Origin: Enterovibrio norvegicus DSM 15893 | Lineage (GTDB): Bacteria > Pseudomonadota > Gammaproteobacteria > Enterobacterales > Vibrionaceae | DNA: 64,000 nucleotides | Direction: 5' to 3' | NCBI RefSeq assembly: GCF_900115495.1 | Contig: NZ_FOWR01000023.1 | Span: forward strand, 1,384 to 65,383 | Shown here: positions 54,312 through 63,765 of the stretch, piece after piece | How positions within the stretch are numbered: position 1 is the stretch's first letter | Layout: every line of letters starts with the position of its first letter | Position numbers and translations under genes: made by a program | The notes under the pieces: model-generated | Told to the model about the DNA's origin: nothing | Seen by the model: only the letters and a program-made list of their open reading frames with translations | The model's database searches: none

Positions 54312-55403
54312 CTATGGCCTAAACTCGAAGACAAACTCCAGAAATTGCTTTTTAACATCCTCGTCTTCAGGCATTGGAAATGTACCTACTGCGAAAATCG
54401 CCGCACTTCCTATACGACAAGCAATTGGATCGCCCTTGAGTTCTTGAACATCCTGAACGAAACCAGTTCTGGAAAGCTTCAACCTCAAATCACATATCTG
54501 GCCATTCGGCACTGCGTCTTTGTTGTATTTACTTGATATGCTCTTACTAAATATACTGATGTAACGTGCAACTTCATCACTCACGAAACGCCCTCGAGCC
54601 GAACCGCGATTTGCCGATTCGGACTCGAGACCGCTAAAAAGCTCGTTGAGGGCAGCCTCCTGCTCTGCCTGCTTCTTACGTGCAGCTTCAGCTTTACGCT
54701 CAGCTTCTACACGTGCAGCTTCCGCTTTGCGGGCTGCCTCTTCGGCTTTTTTCTGCTCAGCTAGCTTACGTTTACGCGTTTCTTCTGCCTTGCGGGCTTC
54801 TTCTTCAGCGCGTTTTTTCTCTGCTAACTGACGCTCACGTTCTGCTTCTGCTTTCTTACGTTCTTGTTCAGCACGCACGCGCTCAGCTTCTGCCTTTTTC
54901 GCCGCTTCTTCTGCTTTACGCTGTTCTGCGACCTTGCGCTGGCGTTCCGCTTCTGCTGCCGCAGATTTCTCTTGGGCGATGCGTGTGGCTTCTTTAGCTT
55001 TGCGTTGTTCTTCAGCCTCTTTTTTACGGGCTTCCGAAATACGCTTGCGCTCAGTTTCCGCTTCTCGTGTCGCTTTTTCAGCCGCCAGCTTTTCAGCACG
55101 TAATTCGCGAAGACGTTTCTCTTCTTGTTCGCGCTGCTTTTCAAGTTGATCAGCTTGTTGTTCTAAGCGACGAAGGCGATCGCTCTCTTGTCGTTTAGCT
55201 TCATCACGTTGCTGACGAATTTTTCGCGCTTGTTCGTTCACAACGCTCGGGTCTATAACGACCGCTTCAATACTCTGCCCCGCAGGCTGATGCGATACTT
55301 TTGTGAAATCAGCGCCCCACAACAATCCTCCAAACAACGCGGCATGCAAAAGCACGGATATGATCGTTGCGCCTGAGTAGCTTGTGTTCTCGTTCTTCTT
55401 CAT
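54312..55403 (-). CDS. tolA: Tol-Pal system protein TolA, 363 aa
   Basis: Inner-membrane protein that spans the periplasm to link TolQR energy to TolB-Pal. Short cytoplasmic N-terminus, single TM (about residues 12-32), a long Lys/Glu/Ala/Arg-rich helical domain (about 65-250, AEEARKAEE-type repeats), and a globular C-terminal domain (about 260-363) with the two Cys and KLSRTGFVQDVQ. Co-directional with tolR, 13 bases downstream. Confidence 0.94.
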   Translation of the reverse strand: MKKNENTSYSGATIISVLLHAALFGGLLWGADFTKVSHQPAGQSIEAVVIDPSVVNEQARKIRQQRDEAKRQESDRLRRLEQQADQLEKQREQEEKRLRELRAEKLAAEKATREAETERKRISEARKKEAEEQRKAKEATRIAQEKSAAAEAERQRKVAEQRKAEEAAKKAEAERVRAEQERKKAEAERERQLAEKKRAEEEARKAEETRKRKLAEQKKAEEAARKAEAARVEAERKAEAARKKQAEQEAALNELFSGLESESANRGSARGRFVSDEVARYISIFSKSISSKYNKDAVPNGQICDLRLKLSRTGFVQDVQELKGDPIACRIGSAAIFAVGTFPMPEDEDVKKQFLEFVFEFRP

Positions 55404-55416
55404 TCAGTTACTCATC

Positions 55417-55863
55417 TCACGAATCAAGCGGTTCGGTCATGAGTCCTACCGAGGACACACCCGCTTGGTTCAACGCATCCAATGTTAGGATGATCTCTGA
55501 ATAAGGCACTCGACCATCACCGCCAACCAATACTGGCGATTTAGGGTTTAGCTCAAGTTCCGCTTTTACGCGCACCAACATATCTTGCAACGACAAGCCA
55601 CGCTCCATATCACCATTGTTGACACTCAAGCCCAGGCCGCCATTTTGGTCGACCTCAACAATGATAAATGCGCCACTGTCTGCGTCACTTGCAAGGTCTG
55701 CCGCCGTTTTCGCGGTAGATGTTTGTGGAAGGTCAACATCCACGCCCTGCGTAACAAAGGGTGCTGTTACCATAAAGATAATAAGCAACACCAACATGAC
55801 ATCGATGTATGGCACCACGTTTATCTCGGCAGTCATTTTCCGCCGTTTAGATTGATAAGGCAT
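55417..55863 (-). CDS. tolR: Tol-Pal system protein TolR, 148 aa
   Basis: ExbD/TolR family. Single TM at about 18-36 with the essential Asp of the proton channel in the [10 protein letters not shown] motif; periplasmic domain ending in [14 protein letters not shown]. Works with TolQ as proton-driven motor for TolA. Three bases after tolQ, strong AAGGAG ribosome binding site. Confidence 0.95.
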   Translation of the reverse strand: MPYQSKRRKMTAEINVVPYIDVMLVLLIIFMVTAPFVTQGVDVDLPQTSTAKTAADLASDADSGAFIIVEVDQNGGLGLSVNNGDMERGLSLQDMLVRVKAELELNPKSPVLVGGDGRVPYSEIILTLDALNQAGVSSVGLMTEPLDS

Positions 55864-55866
55864 GGC

Positions 55867-56553
55867 TTACTCCTTCGGTGCAGCGAATGCCTGACGGTGC
55901 AAAATGCTAGAAAACTCTTCCATGAAGTTCACATAGTTATTTTCGAGCTTACCTACCTTGGAGGTTAACTTGTTGTATGCCATTACCGCGGGGATTGCAG
56001 CAAATAGGCCCATTGCCGTTGCTACTAGCGCTTCCGCGATACCTGGCGCAACCATGGCCAACGTCGCCTGCTTCACCGCACCCAGTGCGATAAATGCATG
56101 CATGATGCCCCACACCGTACCAAATAGACCGATGTAAGGACTGATTGAGCCCACGGTTGCTAAGAATGGTAGGTTGGTTTCGAGTGATTCAACTTCTTTC
56201 GATAGCGACACGCGCATGGCACGGCCTGTTCCTTCCATCACCGCTTCTGGCACTTTGCCGTTGCTGCGGTGAAGGCGCGCGAACTCTTTAAAGCCCGAAT
56301 AGAAAATTTGTTCACTGCCTGTCAGCTGGTCTTTACGCGCTTGCACTTCTTGAAACAGCTGAGAAAGATCCATTCCAGACCAAAAACGGTCTTCAAAACG
56401 TTCTGCTTTTGCAGTCGCCTGAGAAAGGATTTGAGAACGTTTGATGATCATCGCCCAAGACACGATTGACATCCCAAGCAGAACTAACATCACTGCCTTA
56501 ACGAGCAGACTCGCTTGCAAAAACAGATCAAGGATTGACAGTTCAGCGCTCAC
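55867..56553 (-). CDS. tolQ: Tol-Pal system protein TolQ, 228 aa
   Basis: MotA/TolQ/ExbB family proton channel with three TM segments (about 15-38, 132-155, 167-190) and the conserved [20 protein letters not shown] and [19 protein letters not shown] regions. GTG start, GGAG seven bases before it; overlaps ybgC by 11 bases. Confidence 0.95.
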   Translation of the reverse strand: MSAELSILDLFLQASLLVKAVMLVLLGMSIVSWAMIIKRSQILSQATAKAERFEDRFWSGMDLSQLFQEVQARKDQLTGSEQIFYSGFKEFARLHRSNGKVPEAVMEGTGRAMRVSLSKEVESLETNLPFLATVGSISPYIGLFGTVWGIMHAFIALGAVKQATLAMVAPGIAEALVATAMGLFAAIPAVMAYNKLTSKVGKLENNYVNFMEEFSSILHRQAFAAPKE

Positions 56554-56956
56554 TTAAAATCTCCGATTGAATCGATGGGGGGATGGATTTGGGTTTCATT
56601 TTCTCAGAATCGACACAGGCTACCTTAACGACGGCCCGACACAATACCTGCCCGTCTGAATTAACTAAATTCTGACAGAAAGTGAGGGTCACACGACGCA
56701 GCTCTGACACCGTTGTTTCTACGGTTAACAATTCTTCGAACCTTGCGCCCTTGATAAAGTCGATATCCATATGACGTACCACGAACGCAGTGTGTTCTTT
56801 AAATAGCACTTGTTGATTGACACCGATGCTACGTAAAAGTTCTGTCCTTGCGCGTTCGAAGTACTTGATATAGTTCGCATGATATACAAGACCACCAACA
56901 TCAGTATCTTCGTAGTAAATACGAACCGGCCAGCAGAATGGGTGGGGTTGGCTCAT
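56543..56956 (-). CDS. ybgC: Acyl-CoA thioesterase YbgC, 137 aa
   Basis: Hotdog-fold thioesterase of the tol-pal operon, acting on acyl-CoA or acyl-ACP. Signature [20 protein letters not shown] with the catalytic Asp, followed by the helical [12 protein letters not shown]. First gene of the tol operon, overlapping tolQ. Preceded by about 160 non-coding bases, with the cyd operon ahead. Confidence 0.93.
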   Translation of the reverse strand: MSQPHPFCWPVRIYYEDTDVGGLVYHANYIKYFERARTELLRSIGVNQQVLFKEHTAFVVRHMDIDFIKGARFEELLTVETTVSELRRVTLTFCQNLVNSDGQVLCRAVVKVACVDSEKMKPKSIPPSIQSEILSER

Positions 56957-57062
56957 CCGGTAATTACCTGAAATCCATAATAAGGTTTAGCGAATTACTA
57001 TAACTGACTTACTCAAGGTATTGAAAGCACGTTGCACCGTAGTACATCACGATTGGCGCAAA

Positions 57063-57096
57063 ATAAAACAGCCTGAGGCCAAAGGCACTCAGGCTG
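57063..57096 (-). terminator. Terminator between ybgE and ybgC
   Basis: On the minus strand CAGCCTGAG (57096-57088) pairs with CTCAGGCTG (57077-57069), with additional inner pairing, followed by TTTTATTTT. It separates the cyd operon from the tol-pal operon. Confidence 0.85.
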
Positions 57097-57123
57097 CTGC
57101 ATAAATGAACGGTCATTGCGTCT

Positions 57124-57429
57124 TTAAATGAATGCAATCGTGAGGATTGAAATCATCACAGCCCATGCAAGCGGTGGGAAAAAGACCAATTGCCAAAACC
57201 AAAAGCGCGGTTTGAATGCCATGCCGTGAATGATTCCCGTGCATGTCGCCCAAATCAGTGCTGGAGCATTAGCGACACTGAAGCCACCAATGTTGTCCGC
57301 AAAGGTCTGCGGATCCCAAATCACCCATCCCGCGCATGTCAGGGCAAGCACCAATGACATGATCATCAACACACGCTTATGAAGACGGTCGTGCAGACCG
57401 TCCAGCAAAGCCGTGAATTTAGTCTTCAC
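57124..57429 (-). CDS. ybgE: Cyd operon protein YbgE, 101 aa
   Basis: Small inner-membrane protein with three hydrophobic segments (about 18-40, 50-66, 76-100) and the family's GFKPRFWFWQL-like motif (here MAFKPRFWFWQLVFFPP). GTG start overlapping the end of cydX by 11 bases. Associated with cytochrome bd; not essential in E. coli. Last gene of cydABX-ybgE. Confidence 0.9.
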   Translation of the reverse strand: MKTKFTALLDGLHDRLHKRVLMIMSLVLALTCAGWVIWDPQTFADNIGGFSVANAPALIWATCTGIIHGMAFKPRFWFWQLVFFPPLAWAVMISILTIAFI

Positions 57430-57529
57430 TGTCGTGATCCATGGCTTCAGTGTGTTCTAACCAAAGCGCATTGATAATACCGAACGAACACGCCAGCAAT
57501 ACACCTAGAATCCAAGCGAAATACCACAT
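57419..57529 (-). CDS. cydX: Cytochrome bd-I accessory subunit CydX, 36 aa
   Basis: Begins MWYFAWILGVLLACSFGI, the highly conserved CydX start, with one TM and the tail LEHTEAMDHDSED. Needed for stability and activity of cytochrome bd. Lies 15 bases after cydB and overlaps ybgE. Confidence 0.95.
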   Translation of the reverse strand: MWYFAWILGVLLACSFGIINALWLEHTEAMDHDSED

Positions 57530-57544
57530 GGTTGACTCCTTCTC

Positions 57545-58681
57545 TTAGTACAGTGAGGTTTTGTTTTCTTCGATGAACTTGTCATCAAGACGACCAAACA
57601 TTTTGTAGTAACACCACGCGGTGTAAGACAAGATGATTGGCACCATAACAAACGCAACGCCAGTCATAATGTTCAGCGTCAATTCGCTCGAGGTCGCATC
57701 CCACATGGTTAAGCTGTGAGACGGGAACAAGCTAGATGGCATCACGAATGGGAACATCGCAAAACCTGCTGTCAAAATAACACCCGCAATCGCCAAGCTG
57801 TTGAACAAGAACGCAAAGCCGTCACGTTCAAAACGTGCACACACAGCAACCAGCAGCGGCATGAATACAGCCAACGCAGGTGCAGTCCAAAGGATTGGGT
57901 AAGCGTCGTAGTTATTGAACAATGCACCTGTTAGGGTCATCACTTCTTTGTTCAGAGGGTTTGACGTTGCATTGGTCACGATCTCACTGGTGATCACATA
58001 ACCTTCAATGCTCTGTGCCCAGAAGCCCGCCAAAGCAAAACATACTGCCGTCAGAATCGCAGAAATTTGCGCCACGCTACGTGCACGGGTGTGCAGCGCA
58101 TCGGTGGTTTTCATCTGAAGGTAAGCCGCGCCTTGCGTCACGATCATGAACAAGCTAACCAGACCACACAGAATCGCAAACGGATTCAACAAACCAAAGA
58201 ACGAACCTTTGTAAGTCGGGATCAGGAATTCGCTTAGCTCAAACGGTACACCTTGAAGTAGATTACCGAACGCCACACCGAAAATAATAGGTGGAACGAA
58301 ACTACCAATGAAAATTCCCCAGTCCCAGGTTTTACGCCAGCGCGGGTCTTCAATTTTCGAACGGTAGTCGAAGCCAATTGGGCGCAACCACAATGCGGCT
58401 AGCGTCAGAATCATCGCCAAGTAGAAACCTGAGAATGACACTGCGTAGACCAACGGCCATGCAGCGAACAACGCACCGCCCGCGGTGATTAACCATACTT
58501 GGTTACCATCCCAGTGCGGGGCAATCGAGTTAATCATGACACGGCGCTCGTTATCGGTCTTACCAATAACGGGGACCAAGGCACCCACACCCATGTCGAA
58601 GCCATCTGTGACTGCGAAGCCAATCAGCAGAACACCAATCAGTGCCCACCAGATCAGACGTAGAATCTCGTATTCAAACAT
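57545..58681 (-). CDS. cydB: Cytochrome bd-I ubiquinol oxidase subunit II CydB, 378 aa
   Basis: Membrane subunit with about eight TM segments. Conserved start ILRLIWWALIGVLLIGFAVTDGFDMGVG, HWDGNQVWLITAGG and FDYRSK. Forms the high-affinity terminal oxidase with CydA and CydX. Strong ribosome binding site AGGAGAG. Fourteen bases downstream of cydA. Confidence 0.96.
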   Translation of the reverse strand: MFEYEILRLIWWALIGVLLIGFAVTDGFDMGVGALVPVIGKTDNERRVMINSIAPHWDGNQVWLITAGGALFAAWPLVYAVSFSGFYLAMILTLAALWLRPIGFDYRSKIEDPRWRKTWDWGIFIGSFVPPIIFGVAFGNLLQGVPFELSEFLIPTYKGSFFGLLNPFAILCGLVSLFMIVTQGAAYLQMKTTDALHTRARSVAQISAILTAVCFALAGFWAQSIEGYVITSEIVTNATSNPLNKEVMTLTGALFNNYDAYPILWTAPALAVFMPLLVAVCARFERDGFAFLFNSLAIAGVILTAGFAMFPFVMPSSLFPSHSLTMWDATSSELTLNIMTGVAFVMVPIILSYTAWCYYKMFGRLDDKFIEENKTSLY

Positions 58682-58695
58682 GTCTCACGCTCTCC

Positions 58696-60282
58696 TTATG
58701 CTTCAACTTGACGCGCAAGATCCGTTTCCGGGGTCTTTAGCTTTTCAAAGTGATAACGGCCTGTTTTTAGGCTGCTAGGGCCTAAGCGTGCGAATTTAAC
58801 CATCAAGTACACTTCGGCAATCAAGAACACTGTGTACAGTAGAACGATTGCAACCAATGAGGTGATGATTTCTGACGCGGGAACATTAGACGCGGCCATG
58901 TGTACAGGCAGAATTTCACCCACAGCCCACGGTTGACGGCCATATTCTGCAACGAACCAACCTGCTTCACAGGCAATCCAAGGCAATGGAATACCAATCA
59001 GTGCGAGTTTCAGAAGCCATGGTTTTTCGTCGATTTTCTGACGACAGGTTTGGTAGAACGCCATACCGAAGATAAACAGCATTGCGAAGCCACATGCAAC
59101 CATGATGCGGAAACTCCAGAATAACGGCGCTACCTGCGGAATAGAGTCTTTCGCAGCTTGTTTGATTTGCGCTTCCGTTGCATCAACAACGTTTGGTGTT
59201 TGTTCTTTCAGTAGCAGACCAAAACCAAGATCTTTCTTCACGTCATCAAACGCTGCGATGTTTTCAGGCGTTCTTTCACCTGCACGCAGTTTTTCAAGCA
59301 AACCATAAGCAATCATACCGTTACGAATACGCACTTCGTGCTCATCAACGATGTCATGAAGGCCAGTCACTTGCTTATCGAAAGAACGCGTCGCAATAAT
59401 ACCCATCACATAAGGGATTTTGATCGCGTAATCGGTTTCCATGGTTTCTTGGTTCGGGAAGCCAAACACGGTGAACGCAGCAGGTGCTGGCTCTGTGTGC
59501 CATTCCGCTTCAATCGCAGCAAGCTTAACCTTCTGAACGTCACCCAGCTCATAGCCAGATTCATCGCCCAGAACGATAGTAGACAGGATACCGGCGATAC
59601 CAAACGATGCGGCGATCGCGAATGAGCGACGTGCAAACGCCACATCACGGCCTTTCAGTAAGTAGTAAGCACTGATACCCAGAACGAACATTGCGCCTGT
59701 GGTGTAACCCGCTGCCACTGTGTGTACAAACTTCACCTGAGCAACAGGGTTAAGTACAACTTCAGCAAAGCTCACCATTTCCATTCGCATGCTTTCGAAG
59801 TTGAACTCAGCACCCACTGGGTTTTGCATCCAGCCGTTAGCAACAAGGATCCAAAGTGCGGAGAAGTTAGAACCGATAGCGGTTAGCCATGTCACTGTAA
59901 GGTGTTGACGCTTAGAGAGACGATCCCAACCGAAGAAGAACATACCCACGAGAGTCGATTCTAGGAAGAAGGCCATCAAGGCTTCAATCGCAAGAGGGGC
60001 ACCAAAGATGTCGCCGACGTAGTGAGAATAGTATGCCCAGTTTGTACCAAACTGGAACTCCATCGTCAGGCCTGTTGCAACGCCTAGCGCGAAGTTAATA
60101 CCGAAAAGCTTACCCCAGAACTTGGTCATGTCCTTGTAGATTTGCTTGTCAGTCATGACATAGAGCGACTCCATGATGGCAAGCAGAAATGCCATACCTA
60201 AAGTCAGTGGGACAAATAAGAAGTGATACATCGCGGTGAGAGCAAATTGGAACCGCGACAGATCCACAATATCAGTTAACAT
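58696..60282 (-). CDS. cydA: Cytochrome bd-I ubiquinol oxidase subunit I CydA, 528 aa
   Basis: Quinol-oxidising subunit carrying haems b558, b595 and d. Haem ligand His20 in [15 protein letters not shown], the second His in [10 protein letters not shown], quinol-binding Q-loop region in the middle (long form, as in E. coli) and the diagnostic [17 protein letters not shown] 60282 (MLTDIVDL) is preceded by AAGGAG; the open frame to 60351 adds 23 unrelated residues. Promoter and FNR/ArcA-like sites lie upstream. Confidence 0.96.
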   Translation of the reverse strand: MLTDIVDLSRFQFALTAMYHFLFVPLTLGMAFLLAIMESLYVMTDKQIYKDMTKFWGKLFGINFALGVATGLTMEFQFGTNWAYYSHYVGDIFGAPLAIEALMAFFLESTLVGMFFFGWDRLSKRQHLTVTWLTAIGSNFSALWILVANGWMQNPVGAEFNFESMRMEMVSFAEVVLNPVAQVKFVHTVAAGYTTGAMFVLGISAYYLLKGRDVAFARRSFAIAASFGIAGILSTIVLGDESGYELGDVQKVKLAAIEAEWHTEPAPAAFTVFGFPNQETMETDYAIKIPYVMGIIATRSFDKQVTGLHDIVDEHEVRIRNGMIAYGLLEKLRAGERTPENIAAFDDVKKDLGFGLLLKEQTPNVVDATEAQIKQAAKDSIPQVAPLFWSFRIMVACGFAMLFIFGMAFYQTCRQKIDEKPWLLKLALIGIPLPWIACEAGWFVAEYGRQPWAVGEILPVHMAASNVPASEIITSLVAIVLLYTVFLIAEVYLMVKFARLGPSSLKTGRYHFEKLKTPETDLARQVEA

Positions 60283-60430
60283 GTTAACTCCTTCCTCGTC
60301 AGGCTGGCTGACGCGCGATACTTTCGTATCGATAAGTAAATGCTTAAACACATGCGGGGCTGACTGGCCGCGCCTAACTAAGCTTCCTTACGGGATCTGT
60401 GTAAACAGACCTCCCTTTTTATGTTGCACT

Positions 60431-60464
60431 ATTGTACTCAGCTGGTTAGGATTTTGTTAAGTAA
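60431..60464 (-). promoter_or_regulatory. Candidate cydA promoter with overlapping ArcA-like box
   Basis: On the minus strand TTAACA (60460-60455), 18-base spacer and TACAAT (60436-60431). The plus-strand TGTTAAGTAA at 60455-60464 matches the ArcA core WGTTAATTAW at 9 of 10 positions and overlaps the -35. ArcA and FNR are known regulators of cyd operons. Confidence 0.45.
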
Positions 60465-60581
60465 CCCCTAATATAGCCAGGTCTAATATTAAACATTCTG
60501 AGCGGCCGCTTCAAAGTATTTGGCGTGCGCGTACATTGATTGCTGTCAAATTAATCAATTGTCGCTGTCAAAATTTTGCGA

Positions 60582-60595
60582 TTGTTAGACATCAA
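60582..60595. promoter_or_regulatory. FNR-like site upstream of cydA
   Basis: TTGTTAGACATCAA differs from the FNR consensus TTGAT-N4-ATCAA at one position. It is about 300 bases from the cydA start, so it may serve a distal promoter. Confidence 0.4.
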
Positions 60596-60752
60596 TCAAT
60601 TTTGGCGCGATTTTTTTGGCAAATGATCACGCTGAGCAATGACATGCTCACCCTGAAAGTGGGCGAATGGAGACAAGAATAGTTGTTGATTTGAGGTTAA
60701 TGGGAAAATTACGTGTTACAGGTTGCAGAACACCTGTCGTTGGCGAGATAAA

Positions 60753-60833
60753 AGCAGGAAGAGCAGGAAGAGCAGGAAGAGCAGGAAGAGCAGGAAGAGC
60801 AGGAAGAGCAGGAAGAGCAGGAAGAGCAGGAAA
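60753..60833. repeat. 9-bp minisatellite (AGCAGGAAG), eight exact copies plus one variant
   Basis: Eight perfect copies of AGCAGGAAG from 60753 to 60824 and a ninth ending AAA to 60833. It lies 20 bases from the ruvB terminator in non-coding DNA. Strand-slippage would change the copy number. Confidence 0.95.
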
Positions 60834-60849
60834 GGCTAAACGACAGAAA

Positions 60850-60873
60850 CACAAAAGCCAGCGATTGCTGGCT
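60850..60873 (-). terminator. Terminator of ruvAB
   Basis: On the minus strand AGCCAGC (60873-60867), loop of four, GCTGGCT (60862-60856), followed by TTTGTGTTT. Confidence 0.8.
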
Positions 60874-60901
60874 CCTGACTATCATTTTTGGTTACGCAAC
60901 C

Positions 60902-61909
60902 TTACTCAGGCAAATCAAACCCGAAGTGCAAATAGGCACGTTGGCTGGCAATACGCCCCCGCGGAGTACGCTGCAGGTAACCTTGTTGAATCAGGTAAGG
61001 CTCAAGCACATCTTCAATCGTGTCTTTGGCTTCACCAATCGCGGCTGCAAGGTTATCGAGACCAACCGGGCCGCCGTCGAATTTTTCAATGATCGACTTC
61101 AGTAGCTTTCTGTCCATATAGTCAAAACCACGGCTATCAACATCCAACATGTCCAACGCTTTCGACGCGATCTCTGCATTGATATCGCCATCGGCTTTTA
61201 CTTCAGCATAATCACGCACACGGCGCAGAAGGCGGTTTGCAATACGTGGCGTACCGCGCGCACGTTTCGCAATCTCGTAAGCACCCTCTTCATCAACAAC
61301 CAAGTTCAAACAGTTTGCACTTCGTTGAACAATGCCTTTCAGGTCGGCAACGTTGTAATACTCAAGACGCTGCGTGATGCCAAAACGATCGCGCAGTGGT
61401 GAGGTTAATGAGCCAGCACGGGTGGTTGCGCCCACCAGCGTAAATGGCGGTAAATCAATTTTGATGGAACGGGCTGCTGGCCCCTCACCGATCATGATAT
61501 CCAGCTGGTAGTCTTCCATCGCAGGATACAAGACTTCTTCAACCACTGGGCTGAGGCGGTGGATTTCATCAATGAACAACACATCATGAGGTTCAAGGTT
61601 CGTTAACAATGCTGCCAAATCACCGGCCTTCTCAAGCACTGGGCCTGAAGTGGTGCGGATATTCACATCCATCTCATTAGCAACAATGTTCGCTAAGGTG
61701 GTTTTACCCAAGCCTGGCGGGCCAAAAATCAACAAGTGGTCGAGGGCTTCTTCACGCTTTCGGGCTGCATGGATGAAGATTTCCATTTGACTGCGTACAT
61801 GATCCTGACCTTTGTAGTCTTCCAACATCTTAGGTCGAATAGCACGGTCAATGATCTCATCTTCTTTCATTGGCGGCACTGAGCTTATTAGGCGATCAGC
61901 TTCAATCAT
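60902..61909 (-). CDS. ruvB: Holliday junction branch migration helicase RuvB, 335 aa
   Basis: AAA+ motor that drives Holliday junction branch migration with RuvA. Walker [10 protein letters not shown], Walker [10 protein letters not shown], sensor-1 GATTRAG, arginine-finger region SPLRDRFG, and the C-terminal winged helix ending [15 protein letters not shown]. Thirteen bases after ruvA, with GGAG upstream of ATG. Confidence 0.97.
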   Translation of the reverse strand: MIEADRLISSVPPMKEDEIIDRAIRPKMLEDYKGQDHVRSQMEIFIHAARKREEALDHLLIFGPPGLGKTTLANIVANEMDVNIRTTSGPVLEKAGDLAALLTNLEPHDVLFIDEIHRLSPVVEEVLYPAMEDYQLDIMIGEGPAARSIKIDLPPFTLVGATTRAGSLTSPLRDRFGITQRLEYYNVADLKGIVQRSANCLNLVVDEEGAYEIAKRARGTPRIANRLLRRVRDYAEVKADGDINAEIASKALDMLDVDSRGFDYMDRKLLKSIIEKFDGGPVGLDNLAAAIGEAKDTIEDVLEPYLIQQGYLQRTPRGRIASQRAYLHFGFDLPE

Positions 61910-61922
61910 CTCATCGGCTCCA

Positions 61923-62552
61923 TTACACCATCGAACGCAGCGCGTCGCGGATGATGGCTTCGCTGGTCATGCCATCGTGAGCAACTTGCTTCACGACTTT
62001 CTCAGCTTGTGCTGCTTTGTAGCCAAGCGCAATCAATGCACTCATGGCTTCATCTTTAGGATTGGTAGACGCTGCAACCACGGTGCTTGTAACGTTGTCA
62101 CGACGCGCAGCTGCATCAGCATGTGGTGTGAGCAAATCAAAGGCATGCCAGTTCTTCAAACGGTCACGCATTTCAATCACCAAGCGCTCTGCCGTTTTCT
62201 TACCGACACCCGGGATTTTCACCAATGTCGATACGTCTTCACGCTCTACACTGTCCACAAACTGGGTGGCCGTCATACCAGACAAAATGGCGAGACCCAA
62301 TTTAGGCCCAACACCGTTAGCTTTAATGACTTCGCGGAACAATGCGCGTTCTACCGTTGTGTTAAACCCATAAAGCAGCTGTGCATCTTCACGCACCACG
62401 AAATGGGTATAAACAATGGCTTCTTCCCCTGCATTTGGAAGTTCATAGAAGCAACTCATCGGCATACTGACTTCATAGCCAATGCCGTTTACTTCTAAAA
62501 GGATTTCAGGGGGTTGTTTTTCAAGCAGGATTCCGCGTAATCGACCAATCAC
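61923..62552 (-). CDS. ruvA: Holliday junction DNA helicase subunit RuvA, 209 aa
   Basis: Tetrameric junction-binding protein. OB-fold start [20 protein letters not shown], helix-hairpin-helix motifs ([14 protein letters not shown] and [16 protein letters not shown]) and the C-terminal RuvB-binding domain ([19 protein letters not shown]). GTG start at 62552. In most gammaproteobacteria ruvC lies directly ahead; here the upstream neighbour is instead the second bd oxidase operon. Confidence 0.95.
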   Translation of the reverse strand: MIGRLRGILLEKQPPEILLEVNGIGYEVSMPMSCFYELPNAGEEAIVYTHFVVREDAQLLYGFNTTVERALFREVIKANGVGPKLGLAILSGMTATQFVDSVEREDVSTLVKIPGVGKKTAERLVIEMRDRLKNWHAFDLLTPHADAAARRDNVTSTVVAASTNPKDEAMSALIALGYKAAQAEKVVKQVAHDGMTSEAIIRDALRSMV

Positions 62553-62654
62553 AGTGTGGACTCGTATTTTTGGTGTTAATTGCCGTTAGGATAATAAACA
62601 ACTGGATAGATATCCAGTTTTAATCCCTAAGCGCCAACAGAAATGCCAGCGCGA

Positions 62655-62774
62655 TCAAGCCAGATTTACCAGTCGCATTGTCCACTTAATGAAGTAAGCC
62701 AGCAAAGAAACACTGGCAACCCCCACCAGCCATAAGCCGATGAACCAAAGCAATGAGGTTGTTTGTTTACTCAT
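62655..62774 (-). CDS. Small DUF2474-like membrane subunit of the second bd oxidase, 39 aa
   Basis: MSKQTTSLLWFIGLWLVGVA followed by a further hydrophobic stretch and a short basic tail (KWTMRLVNLA). Single TM, length and position directly after the subunit II gene match the DUF2474 proteins found in cyanide-insensitive oxidase operons, the counterpart of CydX. Overlaps the end of cioB by eight bases, indicating coupling. Confidence 0.85.
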   Translation of the reverse strand: MSKQTTSLLWFIGLWLVGVASVSLLAYFIKWTMRLVNLA

Positions 62775-63765
62775 GGTATCCCTCGTCTGCTTTCACTTTC
62801 CCACGGAACACCCAGTACGAGTAAGCGGTATAAATCAAGATGATGGGCAGCAAAAACGCCGCGCCAGCAAACAAGAACTTGAGGCTATTTTCTGGCGCCG
62901 CCGCCTCCCATAGCGTAAAGGCCCTTGGCACCATGTACGGGAAGATGCTGATAGCAAAACCTGCGAATGCCATGAGGTAAATGACCAAGGTCCAGCAATA
63001 GGCGCTGAGTGGTTTTTCGCTGTGCAGCGATCGCCACAACTTAAACGCCGCAAACGCTGAGATGATGGGGATGAGGAAGAACGCCGCGTCGTTAGGGAAG
63101 GTAAACCATCGTGCTGCGATTTCTTGAGAGATAAACGGAAGCCAAATACTCACCAATCCTATCGAACCAAGAAATGCCATAGTAAGTTGTTTGCAACGCG
63201 CATAGAGCTTCTGTTCGATCGAACCCGAAGTTTTAATCAGCAGCCAGCACCCGCCTAACAAGGTATAGCCAAACGTAACAGCGATGCCACAGAACACAGT
63301 AAAAGGCGTAAGCCAATCAAACCAACCGCCCGCATACTGTCGTCCCTCTACGCTGATGCCCTGCAATAACGCACCGAGAATCATGCCTTGAGAGAAGGTC
63401 GCCACGAACGAGCCACCAAAGAACGACCAATCCCACAAGTACCGTCCTGCTTTTGTTCGGTAGCGATATTCAAAGGCGACCCCACGAAAGATCAGCCCTA
63501 TCAACATTGCGATGATCGGGGCGTACACCGCGGGCATAATGACAGAGTACGCCAGCGGGAATACGGCGAACAAGCCGCCTCCCCCCAACACCAACCAGGT
63601 TTCATTGCCATCCCAGATGGGTGCGATGGAATTCATGGCCGCATCTTTTTCTGCGTCATTCAGCGTAGGAAACAAGATACCCACACCTAAGTCGAATCCA
63701 TCCAAAATGACATAGAGAAGAACGGCAATCGCAATGATGCCAGCCCAAAGCAATGCATAATCCAT
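62767..63765 (-). CDS. cioB: Cytochrome bd-type quinol oxidase subunit II, CioB/CydB-like, 332 aa
   Basis: Second CydB paralogue, shorter than the one at 57545 (332 against 378 aa). Conserved LLYVILDGFDLGVGILFP, IAPIWDGNETWLVLGGGGLF and FEYRYRTKAG; about eight TM segments. Family members of this length typify cyanide-insensitive (CioAB) oxidases. Starts at the TAATG overlap with cioA, with GGAGG upstream. Confidence 0.9.
   Translation of the reverse strand: MDYALLWAGIIAIAVLLYVILDGFDLGVGILFPTLNDAEKDAAMNSIAPIWDGNETWLVLGGGGLFAVFPLAYSVIMPAVYAPIIAMLIGLIFRGVAFEYRYRTKAGRYLWDWSFFGGSFVATFSQGMILGALLQGISVEGRQYAGGWFDWLTPFTVFCGIAVTFGYTLLGGCWLLIKTSGSIEQKLYARCKQLTMAFLGSIGLVSIWLPFISQEIAARWFTFPNDAAFFLIPIISAFAAFKLWRSLHSEKPLSAYCWTLVIYLMAFAGFAISIFPYMVPRAFTLWEAAAPENSLKFLFAGAAFLLPIILIYTAYSYWVFRGKVKADEGYHE

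Larger units (their letters stand above)
60283..60901. other. 619-bp intergenic region between cydA and ruvB
   Basis: Holds the cydA promoter region (60431-60464), an FNR-like site (60582-60595), the 9-bp minisatellite (60753-60833) and the ruvB terminator (60850-60873). Open frames across the minisatellite are products of the repeat and are not supported as genes. Confidence 0.6.

Noticed and set aside
60283-60351. 23-residue extension of CydA
   Set aside because: CydA proteins begin at the [10 protein letters not shown] position and AAGGAG precedes that ATG.
60648-60854. Minus-strand open frame with Leu-Pro-Ala repeats
   Set aside because: Also a product of the minisatellite, in the intergenic region and across the ruvB terminator.
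60667-61092. Plus-strand open frame encoding Gly-Arg-Ala repeats
   Set aside because: It is created by the 9-bp minisatellite and runs antisense into ruvB; no ribosome binding site and no family resemblance.
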